Assembly (NCBI RefSeq): GCF_037975245.1
Contig: NC_092581.1
Coordinates: forward strand, 260,501 to 324,500
Direction: 5' to 3'
DNA from: Apostichopus japonicus
Lineage: Eukaryota > Echinodermata > Holothuroidea > Aspidochirotida > Stichopodidae
DNA length: 64,000 nucleotides
Positions 1 to 6,928 of this stretch are shown here, piece after piece (positions within the stretch are counted from its first letter, which is position 1; each line of letters begins with the position of its first letter). Made by a program: the position numbers and the translations under genes. The notes below the pieces were generated by a model that saw only the letters and a program-made list of their open reading frames with translations, was not told the origin of the DNA and did no database searches.

Positions 1-66
1 CAGGTCTACGTAACTAACTTCAAAAGTATGTTATGTAAAGTAAAAACAAAGTACATGGATATATAC

Positions 67-224
67 CTGGCCATGGTTTCAAACAGAAAGTTTGCAACGG
101 TTTATGCTGTTTCGTCTCTTACAGCAACAGCCTCTGGCAATTTTGAAAAATAGTCACATAGGGTTATGATGTACTTATTTCCATTGATGGTCTCTGCAAG
201 GGGTCCAATCATATCCACACCCAC
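67..224 (-). pseudogene. Decayed integrase-core (rve, DDE-type) exon
   Basis: Read on the minus strand from 224, the frame encodes a match to the start of a retroviral/Ty3-type integrase catalytic core: GVDMIGP, then GNKYIIT, CDYFSK and PEA. The Asp in VDMIGP is the first acidic residue of the DDE triad in this family; the other two would lie downstream and are not present here. The segment looks like an internal exon: a long pyrimidine run ending in AG lies just before 224 (plus-strand A-rich tract 227-235), and CAG|GTATAT follows at 67/66. Intron-containing integrase-like genes exist in animals as domesticated retroelement genes. However, codon 41 (plus 102-104) is an in-frame TAA, so the exon is broken or the read is wrong. 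The remaining exons would lie left of the window and possibly at higher coordinates. The homology is by eye; the splice sites are inference. Confidence 0.62.
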
Positions 225-448
225 CTAAAAAAAAAGGAAAATAGCATTCAGAACCATACACAATCATACCAACAACATTCTTGTACAGAACAGAATGCTG
301 TATCAAATTTCGCAAATACTTTTGATACTGGACAGTGAAGCTTTTTTAATTTCAATGATTTAAATTGCATGATTTGGCTTTTCTTGATTTAAAACTATTA
401 CTGCTCACACTTTTCAGCACAAAGCTCGGTGGCTGTTTATTGCTCCCG

Positions 449-583
449 TTAGTCTAAACTCTTCGATCTTTTCCGTATCGATCTTTTTACATTTAATGTT
501 GAATTTTCAGGGCACAGTCCTGACAAACGATATTTTCCAATGATACTGTACTCTTCATCGGTATCCAGCTCAGGAGAAGTCAT
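449..583 (-). CDS. Small hypothetical open frame (44 codons)
   Basis: A short ATG-initiated frame begins at 583 on the minus strand (start MTSPELDTDEEYSI) and stops at 449. It is acidic at the N-terminus and basic at the C-terminus (VKRSIRKRSKSLD), with no recognised domain. It lies upstream of, and on the same strand as, the broken integrase exon, so it might be a leader exon of that gene. It is equally likely to be a chance frame. The 225-448 stretch between the two shows only an A-tract and otherwise nothing identifiable. Confidence 0.15.
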   Translation of the reverse strand: MTSPELDTDEEYSIIGKYRLSGLCPENSTLNVKRSIRKRSKSLD

Positions 584-1640
584 CTTGTAATATCAGATCG
601 GGCTAAGTAAGTTAACGGTCTCAACTCCTAATGCTTAACCGAGGCCAGAACAGTGCGTGCAAATATGCAACTACTAAGAATATTGTGTGCCTGCGTGTTA
701 CACATTGAAATGTATTGCTTAGTATTAACAAGCATGGCCTGTGTTTAATAAATTTATGTCTTGTTGATCACTTTTCTTTGTTTCGAACTTGGAACCTATT
801 AAGAGTTTATATATCTTTTTTAGTAAGGTTATCAATTAATAACATGTTTGTTTACTCATTATTATTGCCTTTAAATGAACAATATATGTTTTATTACTAA
901 GTATTAGGTTATATTAGGTAAAGCATTGGTGGTGATGTCTGAAACAAGATCTATTTGGATAGGTGATGTTCGGAACAAGAGTCATGACAAAAAAATCTGA
1001 GAGGACATTACCCAAAACTGTCAGCTTTTGGTTAATATATATATGCTTATGTTGTGGTTTGATTTTATGGTATTTTGTTTCAATTACTTTCAATTTTGCT
1101 CTTTAAAGAGAAAACTGTAATTCAGGAAAAATTGTGATTTTTCTCACGATACTCTAATTTTTCTTTGATAACATCATCAATATCATTGAAAACTTGTCTG
1201 ATTATAGTAAATTTTATGTTAATAAAGGAACTAACGACAGAATTCCCAAAATGTAGCAGTAATGGAGTGGCACCACCATTAAGAAAAGAACCACTTTTGG
1301 AAAATTTGTAGATTGTCACACTTTTCTACCATCTTGAATATAATTTCCGGAATAGTTTAAGGTCTGGTCAATTCTAATTCATAAATTGCAGATATTAATT
1401 ATGTTTTTTTTTATTTAGAATAGAAGTTCTGTACTGTAATTTGAAAATTTGCTACCTTTGGCAACCGTGAAACATGAACAGACCCAATTTCCAAAATGCT
1501 GATGTCAAACTCAAAGGTATAACAAACTTTTGTAAAATTTTGAAGACTTGCAGTGAGAGTTGTACAGTAAACCGCGAGAGTTGGCAGGCCTGCAAAACCC
1601 TACAGTAACAATAGTCATCGACTTTTGTTGTAAACGATTT
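584..1640. other. AT-rich non-coding stretch, no gene recognised
   Basis: I see no domain, RNA gene or mobile element here. Two short frames occur (715-900 plus, 1122-1319 minus, about 60 residues each), with compositions expected of AT-rich DNA. The minus one has a charged tail (DVIKEKLEYREK) but nothing I recognise. The region could be intron or intergenic sequence. Confidence 0.6.
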
Positions 1641-2921
1641 TTGCTGATGTACTGCATGAGCCTAGTCTAAGTCTTAACCCTATTGTTTTAAACTCTAGCC
1701 AGTGGCAGTAGGCCAAATTGTATTGGCCTAATGGAATTTTTGGCTGAAACTGTAACTGTGTAAGGCCTAGCTAATTTAGAACTAGCCGTATGGCTGATAA
1801 GTCTGTTATCAAATCTTCACTCAAAGCGTTGTTGCATAGCATGCTAGGTGCTTACCCTAGGAGTATCTTAGGCTAAGCCATTACAATCTTCCATATACTT
1901 ATTGCAATACCACCTGACTCCCCTGTCATTGGCCAAAAAAGGGGATATTGAATATCTACCCCATTTGGTAATGCTAGGCATACTTAATGCTCCTCTGCAC
2001 AAATTCATGATTAATTAAGCACACAGAGTATTTTTTCATAGGGCAAGCCAAACATGTCTTCATGCACAGGAAAGTAGTGCTGGCCATTATGTTTACAACC
2101 ATACATGTTGACTGGTGAATTAATTAGGTGAGCTCAAGGATGAATCCTAGTGGCAGTATTGGGGGTAGTTTATGCTATCAAGTAACAAGTTCTTAATGCT
2201 CGAGTGAATTTGAGGACTGTTTATCTATAGACAGTCTTGGCCTTCATGCATAGCATTAGACCTAGTATGTATTGCTATGCCCATAGTAGTAGTAGGCTAC
2301 TTCTTATGGCCATATTCAACTTCAATTCCTATGATCGCGATACACAGCATATAGGTCCATTAGGCCTAACTCAGTCCAGCTACAGTCAGGGTTGCACTGG
2401 CATAACTAGGTCTAGGCTAGGCTTGTTATAACTCAGTGGTAGGCCTAGACTAAGCAAGGCATAGGCCTAAGCTTGTTTGCTTTGATCTCAAATAAGTAGT
2501 AAGCCAAGCCTAAAATGGAACTGAACAGGAAATCCTGGACTTTATGACCAAAACATGCCGATCTACTCTTACTGTCGTAATACTAGTTGTTGAAGCCTAG
2601 CCTAGTACCGAGTAGTAGTACTAGTAGTGCCTATGGCCCTATGCCTATCCCCACCTCACACAGCTTGGTAGTCCTCTAGACCGTCATGCAATTGAAATTT
2701 TGTCTCCCAAATCTTTCGTCTTTGTACTTTGGTAGGCAAACCAAAAAAAAAACGAACTCTATCTCCATTATGCTGGCTACATTAGGCCGCACAGCAAGGC
2801 AAGATATTTTCTTTAAAACAATACAAAACCATTTTTAGCCTAGCCTACACACGTTTTATACAAAATATGTGTTTGTATGCCAGTGTCGTCTGCACATTGC
2901 AAAAACTTAAAAGTTTTTGAT
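1641..2921. other. Non-coding stretch rich in TAGGCCTA-like words
   Basis: Words such as AGGCCTAG, TAGGCCTAA, GGCCTAAT and the tandem GCCTAGCCTAG recur many times in this stretch, for example around 1725-1770, 2360-2480, 2595-2660 and 2835-2850. One more (ATAGGCCTATAT) occurs near 5751. Words of this type are frequent in some deuterostome genomes, which is the weak basis for the taxonomic suggestion. No open frame here is convincing; a 64-codon frame at 2237-2431 is probably chance. Confidence 0.5.
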
Positions 2922-3123
2922 TTAGGGTGGCATACTCCTATTAGAGTCTATATCAATCCGCTCGATTGTTCTCCTATCTCAGGAAAAGTGCCAAAAAGCA
3001 GCGGGAGAACATCTTTTGTGACCTGTTATCAATCATAATCTAGATTTTTGTGGCTTGCATGTTGAAGAGCATGAATGGAAGTACATATGGTGAGAAAATT
3101 GGGTCAATTGAGGCAATTTTAGA
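2922..3123. repeat. Dispersed direct repeat, copy 1 (~200 bp)
   Basis: This segment starts at TTAGGGTGGCATACTCC and ends near GGGTCAATTGAGGC. It is clearly related to 3394-3607, sharing GGCATACTCCTATTAGA, CCAAAAAGCAGC, GGAGAACATCT, GTTATCAATCAT, GGCTTGCATGTTGAAGAGCAT and GGGTCAATT with scattered substitutions. Similarity may continue weakly to a shared CAAGTGACGA (about 3188 and 3660). It is probably a decayed interspersed element, but no terminal repeats or coding sequence allow a class. A 78-codon minus-strand frame overlapping it (3033-3269) is most likely a by-product. Confidence 0.8.
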
Positions 3124-3393
3124 CCTTTAGGCCTCCCGGGAGCAGCGTAGGAAATTTGTTTACCACTGAGTGAAGAGGTTTGTTTACAAGTGACGAAAAC
3201 TTCCGGCTCGGATAGCAAAAAATCTACACGGTCATGGTACGGAAAATTGATGGTGCCATGAAAGGCCAACTTGTCAGCTATCCGGTGATGGGTAGCGTTT
3301 AGCTAGTGAAAACTTCTATCTAGACTTAGAGACCACATTACTTTTGTGATTTAGTGTGTAAGTCAATGGGGCTTTTAATGGGCGTATGCTACC

Positions 3394-3607
3394 TTAGGGT
3401 GCAGATGGCATACTCCTATTAGAATCAATATCTATCCGCCCGATTGTTATTCAATCTCAGGTAAAGGTCCAAAAAGCAGCAGGAGAACATCTCTTTTTGA
3501 CCCGTTATCAATCATGATCTGGGTTTTTCTGCGGCTTGCATGTTGAAGAGCATAAATGAACATACATATTGAGCAAAAATTGGGTCAATTTAAAGGCATT
3601 GAAGAGC
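3394..3607. repeat. Dispersed direct repeat, copy 2 (~210 bp)
   Basis: Second, diverged copy of the element at 2922, in the same orientation and 472 bp downstream. Small indels relative to copy 1 (for example an extra GCAGAT after TTAGGGT) show independent decay rather than a recent duplication. The 270 bp between the copies holds nothing else that I recognise. Confidence 0.8.
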
Positions 3608-3948
3608 CGCCCCAAACCGCGTGCGGCCATCTGAAACAGTTAACTTTCCGTGGCTTGCAAGTGACGATTTGTTCGTGTCGCTACAAAATGCAGACAGTAC
3701 AGTAATGAAATGTGTTAACGTGTTATATAAGATGTCCAGCGCTGTATTGTCTGTACGCTATGCTGTAGGTATTGACCGCAGCTGTATGTACTGACTGTAC
3801 ACTAGTGTCTAATTACCGATGGTAGCAAGCTGTGTGTATTTTCTGGGATCGATGGTGGTGTCTAACACTTTTGTTACATCTCATTCGAAACTAGGTCATG
3901 TTACCGGCATTATACGTTTCTTTTTGCGCGAGTCTTCACACCCTTTAA
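3608..3948. other. Non-coding stretch with a TATA-like site
   Basis: No gene is recognised. A TATATAAG sequence at about 3724-3731 lies roughly 240 bp upstream of the ATG at 3973 and could be a core promoter, but nothing else supports that. A small CCGC/GCGG palindrome occurs near 3615-3630. Confidence 0.4.
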
Positions 3949-3972
3949 GTCCCCTCTAGGCCAAGAGAGGAG

Positions 3973-4215
3973 ATGCTTATCCAACCAATTTTACATAACT
4001 CTCTCTTACGCGAAGAGAACGGTGAAACTGTTTTTAACAGTATTTTTATTGATGAGGATATTATTATGGTTGGCGACCTTATATATGAGGTCATCCCAAC
4101 ACAAATGCCATCAGAAACCGTTCAGGAATGTATAACACTTACTATTCCCGAAAATCCCATTTCCTTGAATGAAGTACAGACGATTATTTCTATGGTAATG
4201 AATGTATTACCCTAG
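3973..4215 (+). CDS. Hypothetical protein or terminal exon, 80 codons
   Basis: The frame from ATG at 3973 to TAG at 4213-4215 encodes an acidic protein (EENGETVFN, FIDEDIIMVGD, IPENPISLNE) with no signal peptide, membrane span or motif I recognise. Its composition is more protein-like than the surrounding AT-rich frames. A pyrimidine-rich run ending CCCCTCTAG at 3959 resembles a 3' splice site, and the frame is open from 3949, so this may be a last exon rather than a complete gene. No polyadenylation signal is obvious just downstream. The function is unknown, and a relation to the frame at 5516-6007 cannot be shown. Confidence 0.3.
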   Translation: MLIQPILHNSLLREENGETVFNSIFIDEDIIMVGDLIYEVIPTQMPSETVQECITLTIPENPISLNEVQTIISMVMNVLP

Positions 4216-4314
4216 AACTGGTTGACAGAGATCTATTCATCCGACAGAGTGGTATCTAGACAATCCGACTTACACAGGCGTGTATCCAGGGGCGTTGAGG
4301 TGCTCGCTCCCCTG

Positions 4315-4441
4315 GGAGGAAATAGATGAGAGAAATTTAGAAAGAAGGAAAAAGGGAAAAAGAGGGGGAAGAGGAGGAAGGAGAGCAAGGAAGGGAAAAG
4401 AAAAAGAGGAAAGAGAGAAAAGGGAGAAAAGGAGGGAGTAC
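4315..4441. repeat. Polypurine (GA-rich) tract
   Basis: About 125 bp of almost pure A/G on the plus strand (runs such as GGAAAAAGGGAAAAAGAGGGG and GAGGAGGAAGGAGAG). Its complement gives low-complexity Ser/Phe/Pro frames that are not genes. Just left of it, CCAGGGG at about 4288 and CCCCTGG at about 4311 form a short inverted repeat. Confidence 0.85.
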
Positions 4442-4635
4442 AAGACTTGAAAAACGCCAAGACACCGGGAAGAGAAAGAGGAACAGTGACATAATTACAG
4501 CGCTGATCCCTATAATATACACAAGGTAGCCAGTGACGGATCGAGGATTTCGGAAGGGGCGTGCGTCTCACCCTACCCCTTACACCAACAACTCCTTTTT
4601 TGACGTTTCCATTTTCCCTCTCTCACTAGTGTATA

Positions 4636-4639
<4 letters not shown>

Positions 4640-4708
<69 letters not shown>
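4640..4708. repeat. (TA)n microsatellite
   Basis: About 68 bp of alternating A and T with one TTT interruption near 4669. It abuts the ATTC-repeat tail of the minus-strand LINE fragment that begins at 4707, so it may have grown at the insertion site. Confidence 0.95.
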
Positions 4709-4711
<3 letters not shown>

Positions 4712-5228
4712 TTCATTCATTTATTTGTTTTTTTTTTCACATAAATATTACAATGTGAATGGAAGTCTGCCTATGCTGGCAAAACAGAAGACTCCCATGA
4801 TGAAAAGATAGAAAATAGTGAAAATAATGTTAATAACAATACGTATACGCTTCAATATGTGAATATGCTGCTTTGCGACTATGCAGCTAAATCATAATTA
4901 ATAAGACATGATAATTTCTTTAGCAAGACATTTACTAAATGTGGAGCTTGTTTCCTTATTTTTTAAAGTTATTGACAGTGAATTCCAAATGTTGGTTGCA
5001 CGGTTTCTGAGGCTTAACATACCAGTGCGTGTTTTATATGATTTATAATGTGCGTTGCTAGCCGTTCTGGTATTATGATTATGGAAATCTGTGTTGCTAT
5101 TTATAAAATTTCGAAAACTGATTGGTAATGATCCATTCCAAGCCTTGTATGTAAATGTTGCAATATTAACTTTTATAATGTCATCTAATTTCAATAAATT
5201 TAGTTTTTTTTTCAAAAATTTCAAAAAA
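4707..5228 (-). mobile_element. 5'-truncated non-LTR retrotransposon (LINE) 3' end, copy A
   Basis: On the minus strand this contains the last ~110 codons of a reverse-transcriptase polyprotein, a ~100-bp 3' UTR, a hairpin (4761-4796), then GTGAAAAA, an A-rich run and a tail of AAAT/AATG repeats ending against the (TA)n tract. The layout matches two other fragments in this window (5375-5514 and 6487-6928), so the family is defined internally. The 5' break lies near 5228, where sequence becomes (TA)n. Short simple-repeat tails instead of long poly(A) are known for CR1/L2-like and related clades, but I cannot assign a clade. Confidence 0.82.
4898..5227 (-). pseudogene. C-terminal fragment of LINE ORF2 (reverse transcriptase)
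   Basis: This encodes the C-terminal tail downstream of the reverse-transcriptase domain. Recognisable features in order are LLKLDDIIKV, FTYKAWNGSLP, HNHNTR, LRNRATNIWNSL and a final Lys/Glu-rich helix before the stop at 4898. The NTR and WNSL motifs are typical of ORF2 C-termini in many animal LINEs. The catalytic reverse-transcriptase and endonuclease domains are missing through 5' truncation. An apparent extension of the frame to 5287 is simple-repeat translation (YIYIY) and flank. Copy C (6675-6926) aligns along its length with many substitutions, so these are not recent sister copies. Confidence 0.8.
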
Positions 5229-5374
5229 TATATATATATATATTCTATTACTGACATTATTAAAAAATAAATTATCGTGTAGGTCATTTAGCAAATGTTA
5301 TATTAAAGAAACAATTGCATCATATTAATTAAAATATCATATAATTGATTTATTGTCGAAACGTTAAATTTGAT

Positions 5375-5514
5375 CTTTAATTTTTTCTTCTCTTTTCTTT
5401 CTTCAGGGAGTCTTCTACATTGTTAAGCTATTGTATGATTTATAGAAGACTTCCTTTCACCTTGTATATTTGCACGTGAAAAAACAAAATAAATCAAATC
5501 AAATCAAATCAAAC
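5375..5514 (+). mobile_element. LINE 3' UTR fragment, copy B
   Basis: This carries only the extreme 3' end of the same LINE family, on the plus strand. It starts with a T-rich lead (about 5375-5405), then the conserved hairpin (5406-5454; arms GGGAGTCTTCTA and TAGAAGACTTCC), CACCTTGTA, GTGAAAAAACAAAATAAAT and a tail of AAATC repeats ending near 5514. It faces copy A head to head, but each has its own hairpin and tail, so these are two insertions and not one 5'-inverted element. The 145 bp between them is AT-rich with no other feature. The left limit is approximate. Confidence 0.75.
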
Positions 5515-5515
5515 A

Positions 5516-6007
5516 ATTGAGCAGAACTTGACCACAAAATTGTACGTTGCATATGCACAGAACAATAAATATATTGAGATCTTTACATTTCTGAGGAACC
5601 ACACATATGAAAAACACATACAGTTGAGAGATTTTGATTTTTCCTTGATAGAAATCGTTGATCAAATCCCCAAGTGCGTCAATTATGAGCCCACCATGCT
5701 ACAGTATGATGTATTTCCGTCACTGCACTGTGTACACAGTTATAATACATATAGGCCTATATCGCGTGTGTTATGTACCCCTGTACGAAACTTTCACTGT
5801 GCGATGTTATCGATAAATGCCTTCACAGAAATCTTCGATCAAAGTAGATCATACAATACTACTGTGCTCTTTATGTCTAAACCAATTCCAAACACATCTA
5901 CATATATTTACGAAAAGCTGCGGGTAATTTTGAACGGGTATATCTTCGTTGCAACGAATGGATGCAGACATTTTGATAACCTCGAAGTGAAGGGTTTATT
6001 GTTATGA
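5516..6007 (+). CDS. Hypothetical protein fragment truncated by a LINE tail
   Basis: A frame of about 163 codons runs from the end of the LINE tail to TGA at 6005-6007. It has no ATG at its start, so either the 5' part was displaced by the LINE insertion or translation begins at the internal ATG at 5696, which has a good initiation context (CCACCATGC) and gives 103 residues. The product has mixed composition with several Cys and aromatic residues (YEPTMLQYDVFPSLHCVHSY, KLRVILNGYIFVATNG). I recognise no domain, signal peptide or membrane span. It could be a real exon, a gene remnant or part of an unidentified element. Confidence 0.3.
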   Translation: MEQNLTTKLYVAYAQNNKYIEIFTFLRNHTYEKHIQLRDFDFSLIEIVDQIPKCVNYEPTMLQYDVFPSLHCVHSYNTYRPISRVLCTPVRNFHCAMLSINAFTEIFDQSRSYNTTVLFMSKPIPNTSTYIYEKLRVILNGYIFVATNGCRHFDNLEVKGLLL

Positions 6008-6044
6008 CGTAACTTTTCCGACCAATCATGAGCGACTATTTATA
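6005..6044 (+). promoter_or_regulatory. CRE / CCAAT / TATA-like cluster before the array
   Basis: Within 40 bp there is TGACGTAA (6005-6012), CCAAT (6022-6026) and TATTTATA (6037-6044), about 40 bp before the first satellite sequence at 6082. The order and spacing resemble a Pol II core promoter reading into the array. Such motifs occur by chance in AT-rich DNA, and the TGA of TGACGTAA is also the stop codon of the preceding frame. Purely motif-based. Confidence 0.25.
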
Positions 6045-6081
6045 CACAATTGAGAACCTGTTTGGGTAAAAAAAAATTCGC

Positions 6082-6486
6082 TCGCGGGCTCGAGACCAGG
6101 TGGGGGCAGTTTGCTTTTGCCGCGATCTTATACGGTCTCTGGGAACTTTAAGTATTAGAAACGAACATAAATTTATATCAACTGCTGTCGTGGCGCGGTT
6201 GGTTGCTCTGTACCTCGAGAGCGTGACGTATTTTGGATCGCGGGCTCGAGACCAGGTGGGGGCAGTTTGCTTTTGCCGCGATCTCATACGGTCTCTGGAA
6301 CTTTAAGTATTAGAAACGAACATAAATTTATATCAACTGCTGTCGTGGCGCGGTTGGTTGCTCTGTACCTCGAGAGCGTGACGTATTTTGGATCGCGGGC
6401 TCGAGACCAGGTGGGGGCAGTTTGCTTTTGCCGCAATCTCATACGGTCTCTGGAACTTTAAGTATGAGAAACGAACATAGATTTAT
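6082..6486 (+). repeat. Left-edge satellite units with AAATTTA variant
   Basis: About 2.6 units cut off from the rest of the array by a LINE. Two carry ACATAAATTTAT where nearly all others have ACATAGATTTAT; the only other units I see with this change are near 56.6 and 57.06 kb. The last has AAGTATGAGAAACG instead of AAGTATTAGAAACG. The left boundary is abrupt: A-rich sequence meets the middle of a unit, with no target duplication visible. Confidence 0.9.
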
Positions 6487-6928
6487 TTTATTTATTTATT
6501 TATTTATTTATTTGTTTTTCCACAGAAGTACAAAGCGGAGGGAAGTCTTCCATAAAGCTTAAAAGCTTAACAAAGTGGAAGACTCCCTAAGAAAAAAAAA
6601 ATTAATAAATACAAATTGAATGTTTGTTACATTATGTACAGAAACTGCTGAAGTAAATGACTCATTTACATAATTTAATATGATGATATCAATTCTTTTT
6701 TTAAACATTTCTTAAATGAATTCTTTGTAGCCTTAGATTTAACGGTATTGCTTAATGAGTTCCATAACTTAGTTGCACGGTTGCGAAAGCTGCGTGTACC
6801 TAATTTCGTATGATAGAAGTTGCAATGAGCATTTTGTCTATTTCGGGTATTATAATTGTATAATTCTACATTAATTGTATAGAAATTATGAAAGGAACCC
6901 GGAAGTAGCCCATGCCATGCTTTATACG
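6487..6928 (-). mobile_element. 5'-truncated LINE inserted inside a satellite unit, copy C
   Basis: On the minus strand this has 84 codons of ORF2 C-terminus, a 3' UTR, the family hairpin (6541-6587; arms GGAAGTCTTC and GAAGACTCCC on the plus strand), then GTGGAAAAACAAAT and a tail of AAAT repeats. It interrupts a satellite unit: left flank ACATAGATTTAT ends at 6486 and the right flank resumes at TATATCAACTGCTG (6929). The flanks overlap by TAT, either a 3-bp target duplication or microhomology. The insertion must post-date formation of this part of the array. Confidence 0.9.
6675..6926 (-). pseudogene. LINE ORF2 C-terminal fragment (copy C)
   Basis: My minus-strand translation begins YKAWHGLLPGSFHNF, continues with the YNYNTR motif and RNRATKLWNSL, and ends with a Lys-rich helix and TAA at 6675-6677. 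It aligns end to end with the LINE fragment at 4898-5227, including the YKAW.G.LP, N.NTR and WNSL landmarks, which identifies both as one LINE family. There is no start codon and no catalytic domain, so it is non-functional. Upstream the frame runs on into satellite sequence and should not be read as a fusion gene. Confidence 0.82.

Noticed and set aside
2237-2431. 64-codon plus-strand frame
   Set aside because: Lies in TAGGCCTA-rich non-coding DNA with no recognisable motif.
3033-3269. 78-codon minus-strand frame
   Set aside because: Overlaps the dispersed repeat at 2922; the corresponding frame is not kept in the second copy.
4233-4571. Minus-strand frame rich in Phe/Ser/Pro
   Set aside because: Translation of the complement of the polypurine tract; low complexity only.
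4533-4811. Plus-strand frame with a long Tyr-Ile run
   Set aside because: Mostly (TA)n microsatellite translation joined to a LINE tail.
4707-5514. Single LINE with a twin-priming 5' inversion
   Set aside because: Both arms have their own 3' hairpin and tail, so they are two separate 3' ends.
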